A stretch of 64,000 nt of DNA from Nonomuraea indica (lineage in GTDB: Bacteria > Actinomycetota > Actinomycetes > Streptosporangiales > Streptosporangiaceae): assembly GCF_002850745.1 (NCBI RefSeq), contig NZ_KZ559476.1, forward strand, positions 69,688 through 133,687, written 5' to 3'. Both the position numbers and the translations under genes were made by a program. This document shows, one piece after another, positions 25,949-34,788 of this stretch. The notes below the pieces were generated by a model. The model was not told the DNA's origin, did not search any database, and saw only the letters and a list, made by a program, of their open reading frames with translations. Position 1 is the first letter of the stretch, and each line of letters begins with the position of its first letter.

Positions 25949-25962
25949 TGCAAGCGTTTGTA
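25949..25962. promoter_or_regulatory. LacI-type operator next to lacI
   Basis: TGCAAGCGTTTGTA is an imperfect palindrome with the central CG typical of LacI-family sites. It lies 35 bp before the lacI start and may serve autoregulation. Confidence 0.5.
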
Positions 25963-26061
25963 TCGCTGTCAATGAACCGGCGCCGGGGCCACCGACATCG
26001 CCGGTGCCACCCTATCCCTCATCAGTTCGGTGGTGTATGCCCCGTGACAGACGACCATGGC

Positions 26062-26107
26062 TTGACGTTGCCGGAACCGAACCTCAATACTTTTTGCAAC
26101 CGGTTGC
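26062..26107 (+). promoter_or_regulatory. Promoter and LacI operator of the epimerase operon
   Basis: -35 TTGACG (26062-26067), 18-bp spacer, -10 AATACT (26086-26091). The perfect 12-bp palindrome GCAACCGGTTGC (26096-26107) covers the expected transcription start. The core CAACCGGTTGC recurs at 36836, before the second operon of the module. Confidence 0.7.
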
Positions 26108-26140
26108 CGAACCCGAACCCCAGGAGTAGTGAAAGATCCG

Positions 26141-27028
26141 ATGACGCGAACACTGGTGACCGGGAGCGCCGGCCGGCTCGGGCGCAGCGTGGTCACCGCA
26201 TTGGCGCAGGCAGGTCATGAGGTGATCGGGGTCGACGTCGTGCCCGGCACCCCCGCGGAGGCCGCGCACACGCTGCCGGCCGACCTGACGGACCTGGGCG
26301 AGGCCTACGACGTCATGGCGCGCTTCCGCCCCGACGTGGTGGTGCACCTGGCCGCGATCGCGACCCCGTTCAGCCGGACCGAGGGCCGCATCTTCCGCAC
26401 CAACACCCAGCTCGCCTTCAACGTGTGCGAGGCGGCGGCCCACACCGGGGTCGGCAGGGTCGTCGTGGCGAGCAGCCCGACGGTCATCGGCTACGGCGCG
26501 CCGCACGGCTGGCGGCCCCGCTACCTGCCGATCGACGAGGACCACCCCGCCGAGCCGTGGAACGCCTACAGCCTGTCGAAGCTCGTGGCCGAGCAGACGA
26601 TGGCGGCGTTCGCCCGTAACTCCGAGACGAGGTTCGCGGCCGTGCGGCCGTGCTTCGTCGTCGCTCCCGAGGAGTGGGCAGGAGCCCCCACGCAGTCGGG
26701 CCACACCATCGCCGAGCGGCTGGACCGCCCCGAGATCGCGGGTGTCTCGCTGTTCAACTACATCGACGCCAGGGACGCCTCCGACATGATCGGCGTCCTC
26801 ATCGAGCGGCTGTGGGACCTGCCCAACGGCGAGGTGTTCTTCGCCGGCGCCGCCGACGCGCTGGCCCGCGACCCCCTGGCGGAGCTGCTGCCCGCCGTCA
26901 ACCCCGCCACCGCGGCGAGCGCCGCGGGCCTCACCGGCACCTCGCCGGCCTTCAGCTCCGCCAAGGCGGAGCGGATGCTCGGCTGGACGGCCAAGCGCGA
27001 CTGGCGAAGCGAACTGGAGATCGGATGA
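26141..27028 (+). CDS. NAD-dependent epimerase/dehydratase (extended SDR)
   Basis: 295 residues from ATG 26141 (GTG 26129 also in frame; AGGAG at 26122). Rossmann motif TGSAGRLGR at 7-15 and the active-site Y-x3-K as YSLSK (about 146-150). An SDR acting on nucleotide-free or nucleotide sugars or sugar acids; substrate not readable. Related in fold to the uronate dehydrogenase at 36939 but clearly distinct. First gene of a four-gene operon; its stop overlaps the next ATG (ATGA). Confidence 0.85.
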   Translation: MTRTLVTGSAGRLGRSVVTALAQAGHEVIGVDVVPGTPAEAAHTLPADLTDLGEAYDVMARFRPDVVVHLAAIATPFSRTEGRIFRTNTQLAFNVCEAAAHTGVGRVVVASSPTVIGYGAPHGWRPRYLPIDEDHPAEPWNAYSLSKLVAEQTMAAFARNSETRFAAVRPCFVVAPEEWAGAPTQSGHTIAERLDRPEIAGVSLFNYIDARDASDMIGVLIERLWDLPNGEVFFAGAADALARDPLAELLPAVNPATAASAAGLTGTSPAFSSAKAERMLGWTAKRDWRSELEIG

Positions 27029-27906
27029 ACCTCAGCGGGATCCTCTTCTTCCCGATAACGCCGTTCACCCCCGACGGCGCGCTGGCCGAGGACGTCCTCG
27101 CCGAGCACATCGGGCGCGGGCTGGCGCACGGCCCCGGCGGGGTGTTCGTGGCCTGCGGCACCGGCGAGTTCTCCGCGCTGTCGGAGGACGAGCACCGGCG
27201 CGCGGTGGAGGTGGCCGTCGCGACGGCCGCCGGCTCCGTGCCGGTGCTGGCCGGCGCGGGCGGCCCGCTCGGCTCGGCGCTGCGCCAGGCGCACGCCGCC
27301 CGCGAGGCGGGCGCCGACGGGCTGCTGCTGATGCCGCCCTACCTGGCCAAGGGCCCGCACGACGGGTTCGTCGCCTACGTGCGGGCCGTCGCCGAGGTGC
27401 TGCCGGTCATCATCTACATGCGCGGCTCGGTGGTGCTCACCCCCGAGCAGGTCGTGGAGCTGGCCGGGGTCCCCGGCGTGATCGGGCTCAAGGACGGTCT
27501 CGGCGACATCGACCTCATCCAGCGCATCGTCCTGGCCGTGCGGCGGGAGGTCGGCGACGGCTTCCAGTTCTTCAACGGGCTGCCCACGGCCGAGCTGACC
27601 ATGGGCGCCTACCGGGGCATCGGCGTGGAGCTCTACTCCTCGGCGGCGTTCGCCTTCGCGCCGGACATCGCCACCGCCTACTTCCACGGCGCCCGGCAGT
27701 TCCTCTCCGAGTTCTACGAGCCGCTCGTACGGCTCCGCTCCAAGGTGCCCGGTTACGCGGTGTCGCTGGTCAAGGCCGGGGTGCGGATCAGCGGCCTGGA
27801 ACCGGGCGCGGTGCGCCCGCCGCTGGTGGACGCCTCGCCCGAGCACGTGGCCGAGCTGGAGGCGCTGATCAAGCACGGACGATCGCTGATCCCCCATGAT
27901 TCGTGA
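27025..27906 (+). CDS. 5-dehydro-4-deoxyglucarate dehydratase-like protein (DapA family), copy 1
   Basis: 293 residues, DHDPS/NAL superfamily. KdgD-type signature ACGTGEFSAL in place of the DapA GTTGE, catalytic Tyr in PVIIYMRGS and Schiff-base Lys in VIGLKDGLGDIDLIQRI. Family reaction: 5-keto-4-deoxyglucarate to 2,5-dioxopentanoate plus CO2 and water. Strongly alike to copy 2 at 42070-42975, which sits in the glucarate module. The start overlaps the upstream stop by 4 nt. Two copies suggest slightly different sugar acids or separate regulation. Confidence 0.88.
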   Translation: MNLSGILFFPITPFTPDGALAEDVLAEHIGRGLAHGPGGVFVACGTGEFSALSEDEHRRAVEVAVATAAGSVPVLAGAGGPLGSALRQAHAAREAGADGLLLMPPYLAKGPHDGFVAYVRAVAEVLPVIIYMRGSVVLTPEQVVELAGVPGVIGLKDGLGDIDLIQRIVLAVRREVGDGFQFFNGLPTAELTMGAYRGIGVELYSSAAFAFAPDIATAYFHGARQFLSEFYEPLVRLRSKVPGYAVSLVKAGVRISGLEPGAVRPPLVDASPEHVAELEALIKHGRSLIPHDS

Positions 27907-28945
27907 CCTCTCGGTCAGCGCCCGCACGGTGGCTCTGCCCCGGCCGTGGGGTCCGGACGTGCCCGCCAACCACGTCCTCGTCGTCCGGATCACGCTGGAC
28001 GACGGCCGGACCGGCACCGGATTCTCCTGGACGCCGCAGATCGGGGCGCGGGCCGTCCAGGCGCTGCTGGAGCACGACATCCGTGAGGCCGTGATCGGGC
28101 TGGACCCGCACCCCGAGGTCGTGTGGGACCGGCTCTGGCGGCACCTGCGCGAGGCGGGCCCCGGCGGGATCACCACGGTCGCGCTGGCCGGCGTGGACCT
28201 GGCGCTGTGGGACCTGCGCTGCGGTGACCGCGGGCTGGTCGACGTGCTGGGCCGGCGCAGGGACACCGTGCCGGTGTACGGCAGCGGCGTGAACCTGCAC
28301 TACCCGCTGGAGGAACTGGTCGCCCAGGCCGAGCGGTGGAAGGCCGCCGGCCACCCCGCGGTCAAGATGAAGGTGGGCCGGCCCGACCTGCGCGAGGACG
28401 TGGAGCGGGTGGCGGCCGTGCGCGAGGTCGTCGGGCCCGGCACGCTGCTGATGATCGACGCCAACCAGCGCTGGGACCTGCACCGGGCCCGCCGCGCCGT
28501 CGACGCGCTCGCCCCGTACGGTCTGCACTGGCTGGAGGAGCCGCTGCCCGCCGACGACGTCGCGGCGCACGTCGAGCTGCGCCGCTCGGTGGACGTGCCG
28601 ATCGCGGTCGGCGAGAACGTCTACACCGTCTACGGCTTCCGCGACCTGCTCACGGCGGGCGCCTGCGACGTCGTGCAGCCGAACGTGGTGCGGGTGGGCG
28701 GGATCACGCCGTTCCTGCGGATCACGGAGCTGGCGCGGGCGTTCGACGTGCCGGTCTACCCGCACCTGCTGCCCGACCTGTCGGCGCAGCTCGCGCTGAC
28801 GCTGCCGCTGCCGTGCATGGCCGAGGAGGTCGAGGACGCCTCGTTCGCCGCGCTGGGGCTGCTGGCCGAGCCCTACCCTGTCAACGTCGCTGGCGGGCGG
28901 CTGACCGTCGGCGAGCACCGGGGCCTCGGGCTCCGCTGGAGGTGA
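27896..28945 (+). CDS. Enolase-superfamily sugar-acid dehydratase (mandelate racemase subgroup)
   Basis: 349 residues. Active-site set of the MR subgroup: K-x-K in AVKMKVG, metal ligands Asp in MIDANQRW, Glu in WLEEPL and Glu in VGENVY, and the general-base His in VYPHLLPD. These proteins abstract the proton next to a carboxylate and dehydrate hexonates or aldarates. It is not the glucarate dehydratase, which is at 45005. Its product could feed the adjacent KdgD-like aldolase. ATG 27896 overlaps the upstream gene by 11 nt. Confidence 0.85.
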   Translation: MIRDLSVSARTVALPRPWGPDVPANHVLVVRITLDDGRTGTGFSWTPQIGARAVQALLEHDIREAVIGLDPHPEVVWDRLWRHLREAGPGGITTVALAGVDLALWDLRCGDRGLVDVLGRRRDTVPVYGSGVNLHYPLEELVAQAERWKAAGHPAVKMKVGRPDLREDVERVAAVREVVGPGTLLMIDANQRWDLHRARRAVDALAPYGLHWLEEPLPADDVAAHVELRRSVDVPIAVGENVYTVYGFRDLLTAGACDVVQPNVVRVGGITPFLRITELARAFDVPVYPHLLPDLSAQLALTLPLPCMAEEVEDASFAALGLLAEPYPVNVAGGRLTVGEHRGLGLRWR

Positions 28946-28950
28946 AGAGC

Positions 28951-30852
28951 ATGCGGGTGGTGCTGGCGGGCACGCGGGGGTTCGGCGCCCACTATCTGGA
29001 GCGGCTGCGCGGGCTGACGGGCGTGGTGGAGCTCGTGGGCGTCTGCGACACCTCGCCACCTGACCCGGAAGCGCTGCACGGGCTGGGCGCGCCGGAGTTC
29101 TCCACCGACCTGGCGAGTCTGATCAAGCGGACCGGGGCGCGGATCGCCGTCCTGGCCACGCCCATCCCGACGCACGCCGAGCTGACCCTGGCCGCCCTGG
29201 ACGCGGGGGCGCACGTGCTGGTGGAGAAGCCGACCGCGGCCACGATGGCCGACTTCGAGCGGATGGAGCGGGCCGCGGCCGAGGCGGGGCTGGCCTGCCA
29301 GGTCGGGTTCCAGAGTCTCGCCTCGGCAGCGATCCCCGCGGTGCGCGAACTGGTCGATTCTGGGGCGATCGGCCGGGTCACCGGCATCGGGGTGGCCGGG
29401 TCGTGGCCGCGTCCGGCGTCGTACTTCACGCGCAGCGCCTGGGCCGGCCGGCGCCGCCTGGACGGCGTGGACGTGGTGGACGGGGCACTGACCAACCCGT
29501 TCGCGCACGCCGTGGCCACCGCGCTGGCGGTGGCCGGGGCCGAGGAGCGCGACGCGGTCGTCTCGGTGGAGACCGAACTGTTCCACGCCAACGCGATCGA
29601 GTCGGACGACACCTCCGCCGTCCGGGTGACGACGGCCGGCGGCACGCCCATCGTGGCCGCGGTGACGCTGTGCGCGGCCGGACGCGACGAGCCCTACGTG
29701 GTCGTGCACGGCGAGCGGGGCAGGATCAGGCTCACGTACACGCTGGACGAGGTCCAGGTGAACGACGAGCCGGTGCGGCGATTCCCCCGGCACGACCTGC
29801 TGGTGAACCTCGTCGACCACATCCGCACGGGCGCCGATCTGCTGGTGCCGATCGCCAGGACCGGGGCGTTCATGCGGGTCATGGAGGCGATCAGGGTGGC
29901 GCCCGACCCGCTGCCGATCGCGGCCGGGCATCAGGACCGCTCGGGTGACGGCGTCGTGCTGCCCGGCGTCGCCGAGGTGGTCGAGGCCTGCGCCGAGCGG
30001 CTGGAGCTGTTCTCGGAGCTGGGCGTGAGCTGGGCGGTGCCGCTCGTCGCGGCGGGCGAGGTCGTGGCCGAGTACGTGACGCGGCCCGAGCTGCCGCTGA
30101 CCGAGTCGCCCCGGCCCTACCTGCACCCGGTGCGCACGCTCGGCGGCACCGTGGTGACCGAGGTGCGGCCCGACGACCACCCGCACCACCTGGGCGCCGG
30201 GGTGGCCGTCACGGACCTGGGCGGACGCAACTTCTGGGGCGGGCGCACCTACGTCCGCGACCGCGGCCCGGCGTGGCTGGACGACCACGGCGTGCAGCGG
30301 CACGTGGCGTTCACCGGGCGCGACGGCTCCGGGTTCGCCGAGACGCTGCTGTGGGAGCGGCCCGGCGAGGACCCGCTGGTCCGCGAGGAGCGCACCGTAC
30401 GGGCCGTGGCGCTGTCGCGCGGCTGGGCGCTGCGGTTCGGCTTCGCGCTGCACAACCTCACCGGCGCGCCGCTGACCGTGCGCAGCTCGGCCACCAAGGG
30501 CCGGGCGGGCGCGGGGTACGGCGGCTTCTTCTGGCGGGCACCGGCGGGCTCGCCGGAGTTGCGGGTGTTCTCGGCGTCCGCCGAGGGCGAGCGGGAGGTG
30601 CACGGCTCGCGCGCGCCGTGGCTGGCGCTGTCGTCGCAGGCGTGGACGCTGGTGTTCGCGCAGGAGGACGACCCGTGGTTCGTCAGGGTCGCCGAGTATC
30701 CCGGGGTGGGCACCGCGCTCGCCTGGGACACGCCGCTGACGTTCGAGGACGTGCTGGCCCGCGAGGTGACCGTGGTCGTCGCCGACGGGCGGCTGCCCGC
30801 CGGCGACGTCGCCGCGCTGGTCGCGGAGGCCGGTGCGGCGGCTACCGGCTGA
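28951..30852 (+). CDS. Fusion of Gfo/Idh/MocA oxidoreductase and PmoA-like (DUF6807) domain
   Basis: 633 residues with two full domains. About 1-340: a Gfo/Idh/MocA dehydrogenase (N-terminal VLAGTRGFGAHYLERL in the Rossmann position, the hallmark EKPTA as VLVEKPTAA). About 385-630: a PmoA/DUF6807 domain (SPRPYLHPVRTLGG, DDHPHHLG, NFWGGRTY). The PmoA family is usually a separate gene next to such oxidoreductases; its name is historical and it is not a methane oxygenase. The GxGxxG signature is degenerate here (GTRGFG). ATG 28951 follows GAGGTG. Its end overlaps the convergent hydrolase gene by 11 nt. Confidence 0.85.
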   Translation: MRVVLAGTRGFGAHYLERLRGLTGVVELVGVCDTSPPDPEALHGLGAPEFSTDLASLIKRTGARIAVLATPIPTHAELTLAALDAGAHVLVEKPTAATMADFERMERAAAEAGLACQVGFQSLASAAIPAVRELVDSGAIGRVTGIGVAGSWPRPASYFTRSAWAGRRRLDGVDVVDGALTNPFAHAVATALAVAGAEERDAVVSVETELFHANAIESDDTSAVRVTTAGGTPIVAAVTLCAAGRDEPYVVVHGERGRIRLTYTLDEVQVNDEPVRRFPRHDLLVNLVDHIRTGADLLVPIARTGAFMRVMEAIRVAPDPLPIAAGHQDRSGDGVVLPGVAEVVEACAERLELFSELGVSWAVPLVAAGEVVAEYVTRPELPLTESPRPYLHPVRTLGGTVVTEVRPDDHPHHLGAGVAVTDLGGRNFWGGRTYVRDRGPAWLDDHGVQRHVAFTGRDGSGFAETLLWERPGEDPLVREERTVRAVALSRGWALRFGFALHNLTGAPLTVRSSATKGRAGAGYGGFFWRAPAGSPELRVFSASAEGEREVHGSRAPWLALSSQAWTLVFAQEDDPWFVRVAEYPGVGTALAWDTPLTFEDVLAREVTVVVADGRLPAGDVAALVAEAGAAATG

Positions 30853-32083
30853 GCCGGTCGGCCAGCCAGGCGAAGGCGTGCTCCTGCATGGGCAGGTCGA
30901 AGGCGTGCGGGGCGTCGTGGAAGGCGCCCTCGTAGCCGCCGTCGGGGTAGTGGCGGGCGATCGTCTCGTGGGCCCGCCGCCTCCCGGCCGCCGGGGACAG
31001 CTCGTCCCGTTCGGCGTACAGCACCAGGAGCGGGTCCGGGGCGCGGGCGGCGACCAGCGTGGGGTAGTCGCACAGGCGTGACAGGCCCGGCGGGTAGAGC
31101 ATCCAGGTGTGCCGGGTGACGTGGCAGTCGAGCATGTCCCGGTACGAGGACACCATCGCGGCGATGGCGACGGCCCGCACGCCGGGGTCGAACGCGCCGA
31201 GCAGCGCCGCCCGCAGCCCGCCGCCCGACAGGCCGACGCAGCCGACGGGTCCGACGTTGGGACGGTGGCGCAGGTAGGCGGCGGCGGCCAGGTCCTCGCC
31301 CGCCACGACACCGGCCAGCGACGTGCCGAGCAGCGTGCAGTACTTCTCCAGCAGGTGCTCGTGCTGGGCCGCCGCGCGGTCGTACCGGTCGGCCTCGGAC
31401 AGGTGCTCCGGCGGCTGCTCGGGTGGGTCTTCGCGTGAGTGCTCGCGCGGGTTCTCACGCGGGTTCTCGCGTGGGCGCTCGGGCGGGTGCTCGCGTGGGC
31501 TTTCGGCGCGGGCGAGGGCGGCGATCGGCTCCGGCATGGCGTCGAGCGGGAAGCGCCGGCTGCCCCAGCCGAGCACGTCGTGCGCGAGGACGGCGAAGCC
31601 GCGCCGGGCCAGCTCGCCCGCGTAGGCGCGGCCGCCGTAGATGTCGCGGCGCAGCCGCAGGACCTCGGGCGAGGGCGGCTCGGGGCCATCGGCGATCTTG
31701 TCCTTGCCCGCCCACTTCATGCCCGCGTGGCAGTGCAAAGCGACCACGCCCGGCAGCACGCCGGTGACGCCGCGCGGCCGGAGCAGGTAGGCCCGGGTGC
31801 GCGGGCCGTACCCGACCGACCACGACAGCTCCTCGCCGCTGATGTCGCCCGCCTCCCAGGCGCGCTCCACGCGGACGTCCTCGGCCACGAGGTCGAGCAC
31901 CCCGACGGCCTCCCGGGCGGCCCGCCGCAGCGCGGGGCCCGGGACTGCGTCGGGGAAGACGCCGCGCTGCCGCACGGCCAGTCCGGCCAGCCCGGAGAAC
32001 TCCCCCAGGTGCCGCAGCCCCGACGACGGCACGAGCGGCTCGGACGGCCCGGAGGGCGGGGAGGGGTCGGACGGCTCAGGCAT
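30842..32083 (-). CDS. Alpha/beta hydrolase with a repetitive lid insert (acetyl xylan esterase/DLH-like)
   Basis: 413 residues. Core motifs: oxyanion region VALHCHAGMKW, nucleophile elbow GLSGGG, acid region LYAERDELSP, and His in DAPHAFDLPMQ. No signal peptide. Between the core strands (about 195-226) lies an eight-fold tetrapeptide repeat of the PREH/PREN/PPEQ type, coded by eight 12-bp repeats. Such proteins remove acyl groups from sugars or act as uncharacterised hydrolases. Last gene of the importer operon; its ATG overlaps the upstream Gfo/Idh/MocA stop by 8 nt. Confidence 0.82.
   Translation of the reverse strand: MPEPSDPSPPSGPSEPLVPSSGLRHLGEFSGLAGLAVRQRGVFPDAVPGPALRRAAREAVGVLDLVAEDVRVERAWEAGDISGEELSWSVGYGPRTRAYLLRPRGVTGVLPGVVALHCHAGMKWAGKDKIADGPEPPSPEVLRLRRDIYGGRAYAGELARRGFAVLAHDVLGWGSRRFPLDAMPEPIAALARAESPREHPPERPRENPRENPREHSREDPPEQPPEHLSEADRYDRAAAQHEHLLEKYCTLLGTSLAGVVAGEDLAAAAYLRHRPNVGPVGCVGLSGGGLRAALLGAFDPGVRAVAIAAMVSSYRDMLDCHVTRHTWMLYPPGLSRLCDYPTLVAARAPDPLLVLYAERDELSPAAGRRRAHETIARHYPDGGYEGAFHDAPHAFDLPMQEHAFAWLADRLSR
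31407..31502. repeat. Eight 12-bp tandem repeats inside the hydrolase gene
   Basis: Exactly eight units of a degenerate TCGCGNGGGTNC pattern at 12-bp steps. Because the length is a multiple of three the hydrolase frame is kept, adding a highly charged 32-residue segment rich in Pro, Arg and Glu. Confidence 0.85.
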
Positions 32084-33356
32084 CGGCCAGGCTGGTGCCG
32101 TCGCCGGTCAGCGTGACGGGCAGGCCGGTGGCGGCCGAGCGGTTGGCGGCGACTCCCACGAGGACGCTGCGGATGCCGTCGCGGTAGCCGGCGGGCCGGC
32201 CGAGCGGGTCGTCGCCGGGGCCGCGGAAGACGTCGTCCAGCAGCAGCCGGTCGCCGCCGCCGTGGCCGCCGACGCCCTGCTCGATGGTGATCTCCTCGGC
32301 CTGCTGCCAGTGGCGGTGCAGGGTGAGCCGCTCCCAGGCGTCGGTCGCGTGCTCCTTGCGGGCCGCGCTGGGGTCGATCGCCGCCTGCGGCGGCGTCCAG
32401 GCCCGCTCGCACACCTGCAGCTCGATGCGGCCCTCGGTGCCGTTGAAGACCACCCGGTAGCCCTCGTACGGGGCGTGCGCGGTCAGGGAGTAGGTGAGCG
32501 TGGCGCGGTTGGCGTAGCGCACCAGCACCGACATGTTGTCGTCGATGGTGACGCCCTCGGCGAAGACGTCCTGGTCGCGGATGTAGCCGTCCTCGTGCTC
32601 GGCGTCCAGGTAGAGCCGCTTGAGCCGCGGGTCGGCGGAGATGTCGAGCAGGAACGGGTCCGCGCCGAGACCGGGCGCGCCGTGGGAGCGCGCCGGACGC
32701 TCGCCGCGCGGCCGGGCGGCGCCGTAGAAGCGCAGGTCGGCCTGGGCGAAGACGAGCTGCGGCGCGGCGTCGAGCCACCAGTTGACCAGGTCGAAGTGGT
32801 GCGTGGACTTGTGCACCAGCAGGCCGCCGGAGCTGGCGCGGTCGCGGTGCCACCGGCGGAAGTAGTCGGCGCCGTGGATGGTGTCGAGCGCCCAGTCGAA
32901 GTGCACCGAGGTGACCTCGCCGATGGCGCCCTCGCTGATCAGGCGCTTCACGGCGGAGTTGCGCGGCGAGTAGCGATAGTTGAAGGTCACCACGAGCTTG
33001 CCGGGGGCGCGTTCGGCGGCGGCGGCGATGGCGGCGCAGCTCTCGGCGTCGATCGTGAGCGGCTTCTCCACGATGACGTCCTTGCCGGCGTCCAGCGCGG
33101 TGACGACGTACTGGGCGTGGGCGGCGTCGACGGTGCAGACGACGACGGCGTCGGCCAGGTCGAGCAGCTTGCCGAACTCGCCGGGGGCGAAGCACGGCAC
33201 GTCCCGGCCGATGCGTTCGACGTAGTAGGCCATGCGGGCCCGGTTGGTGTCGCAGAGCCCGGCGATCGTGCCGGTGTCGCTCCAGTCGCCGAGCAGCGCG
33301 TCCACGTACATCTGGGCGCGGTGGCCGAGGCCGACGAAGGCGTACCTGGTGCTCAA
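32076..33356 (-). CDS. Gfo/Idh/MocA-family oxidoreductase
   Basis: 426 residues. Rossmann start AFVGLGHRAQMY, EKP motif in VIVEKPLT, catalytic HHFD in THHFDLVNWW. Family members oxidise or reduce sugar derivatives with NAD(P). The TTG start at 33356 has GGGGAG a short distance upstream; no better start is visible. It lies between the solute-binding protein and the hydrolase in a five-gene operon. Different from the PmoA fusion: longer, with an extra segment around 205-235. Confidence 0.87.
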   Translation of the reverse strand: MSTRYAFVGLGHRAQMYVDALLGDWSDTGTIAGLCDTNRARMAYYVERIGRDVPCFAPGEFGKLLDLADAVVVCTVDAAHAQYVVTALDAGKDVIVEKPLTIDAESCAAIAAAAERAPGKLVVTFNYRYSPRNSAVKRLISEGAIGEVTSVHFDWALDTIHGADYFRRWHRDRASSGGLLVHKSTHHFDLVNWWLDAAPQLVFAQADLRFYGAARPRGERPARSHGAPGLGADPFLLDISADPRLKRLYLDAEHEDGYIRDQDVFAEGVTIDDNMSVLVRYANRATLTYSLTAHAPYEGYRVVFNGTEGRIELQVCERAWTPPQAAIDPSAARKEHATDAWERLTLHRHWQQAEEITIEQGVGGHGGGDRLLLDDVFRGPGDDPLGRPAGYRDGIRSVLVGVAANRSAATGLPVTLTGDGTSLADA

Positions 33357-33456
33357 CTTCTCTCCCCGAGTGTCGAGATGGGCCGGCTGGGGGCCGGCTG
33401 GCCCCCAGCCGGGTCCGGCTGGGCCCGGTCGTGCCGGGGCCGGTGGATCGCGTGGC

Positions 33457-34746
33457 TCAGCCGGCGAGGGCGGCGTTCGCCTCGGACAGGAACTTCTCGG
33501 CGCCCGCGTCGGGCGTCGTCTTGCCGAAGAGGACCTCCTCGGTGTTGCGCTTGAGGATGTCCTCCATCTCCATGGCGCCCTTCGGCGGGGCCACGATGGG
33601 GCTCAGCTCGCCCTTGACCTCGTCGATGAAGGCCAGGGTCTTCTGGTCGACGGCCGGCAGCTTGTCCTTGACCGTGGCCAGCACCTTGGTGTTGGTCGGC
33701 AGGCCGCGGTCGCTCAGCAGGATGGAGGCGGCGTCGGGGTCGTTGACGAGGAAGTCGATGAATTTGTGCGCCTCGGCGGAGTGGTCGCTCTTGGCCGAGG
33801 CGGTGTAGAACATCGCCGGCTGGAGGAACATCCCGCTCGCGGACGCCCCCTCCGTCTTCGGCATGCGCAGCAGGGTCAGCTCCTGGCCCGACGCCTTGGA
33901 CAGGGCGTTGAGCTGGTTGCTCCACCACATGCCCATCGCACCGGCGTTGGTGGCCAGCAACGACTGCTCGGGGCCCGCCGTCAGCAGCTCGGAGCTCTTG
34001 GCCGCCTCGGGGGCCGCCTTGGCCTGGATGAGCTGCTGGTGGATGGCCCACCATTCCTTCAGCGTCGCGGGAGACACACCGATCTTGTTGCCGTCGTAGA
34101 ACTTCTCCCCCTTCTGGGCGGCGAAGATCTGCAGCCAGGCGGGGTTGTAGTTGTACTCGGCGCCCGTCGTACCGTCACCGGAGGCGCTGATCTGCTTGGC
34201 CAGCTCGATCCACTGCGGCCACGTCCAGTCCTTGTCCTCGGGCATCTTCTGCTTGGCCTTCTCCAGCACGGAGGGGTTGGCCACCATGGAGAAGGTGTTG
34301 ACGCCGGTGGGGATGGCGTACTGCTTGCCCTCGATCTGGCCGCTGGTGAGCACCTGCTGGTCGAGGTCGCCGGTGGTGACCTTGCCCGCCAGGTCGGCCA
34401 GCGCGCCGCGGCCGGCGTACTCGGCCAGGCCGCGGATCTCGATGCTCATCACGTCGGGCGCGTCGTTCGCGGCGACCTTGGTGGCGAGCTTCTCGTAGTA
34501 GCTGTCCCAGTTGGAGAAGTCGCCCTCGACGTCGATCGTGGGGTTCTTCTCCTCGAACTTCTTGATGACCTCTTCGGTCAGCTTCTGCCGGGCGTCGCTG
34601 CCCCAGTAGGCGAAGGTGATCGACACCTTGTCGCCGCCACCGCCCTCACCGCCGCTGTCGCCGCTGCCGCAGGCGCCGGCGGCCAGCATCACGGCCGCGG
34701 TGGCCGCGGCCATGGTCCACTTCTTGTTGCGAGAGCCGAGGTTCAC
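33457..34746 (-). CDS. ABC transporter sugar-binding lipoprotein, module 1
   Basis: 429 residues. Signal peptide with lipobox AGAC near residue 26 and a Gly/Ser-rich linker, then a family 1 extracellular solute-binding fold. GTG start at 34746 with GAGGAGG upstream. Third gene of the operon, after two permeases, which is an unusual order because binding proteins usually come first. Substrate inferred to be a sugar acid or oligosaccharide from the surrounding enzymes. No ATPase nearby. Confidence 0.88.
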   Translation of the reverse strand: MNLGSRNKKWTMAAATAAVMLAAGACGSGDSGGEGGGGDKVSITFAYWGSDARQKLTEEVIKKFEEKNPTIDVEGDFSNWDSYYEKLATKVAANDAPDVMSIEIRGLAEYAGRGALADLAGKVTTGDLDQQVLTSGQIEGKQYAIPTGVNTFSMVANPSVLEKAKQKMPEDKDWTWPQWIELAKQISASGDGTTGAEYNYNPAWLQIFAAQKGEKFYDGNKIGVSPATLKEWWAIHQQLIQAKAAPEAAKSSELLTAGPEQSLLATNAGAMGMWWSNQLNALSKASGQELTLLRMPKTEGASASGMFLQPAMFYTASAKSDHSAEAHKFIDFLVNDPDAASILLSDRGLPTNTKVLATVKDKLPAVDQKTLAFIDEVKGELSPIVAPPKGAMEMEDILKRNTEEVLFGKTTPDAGAEKFLSEANAALAG

Positions 34747-34788
34747 AGCTCTACCTCCTCTTGGATGAGTTGCGGGGGGTGAAGAGGG

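Noticed and set aside
28951..30852. Methane monooxygenase subunit from the PmoA name
   Set aside because: The PmoA/DUF6807 family name is misleading; no membrane helices, no pmoCB genes, and fusion to a sugar oxidoreductase.
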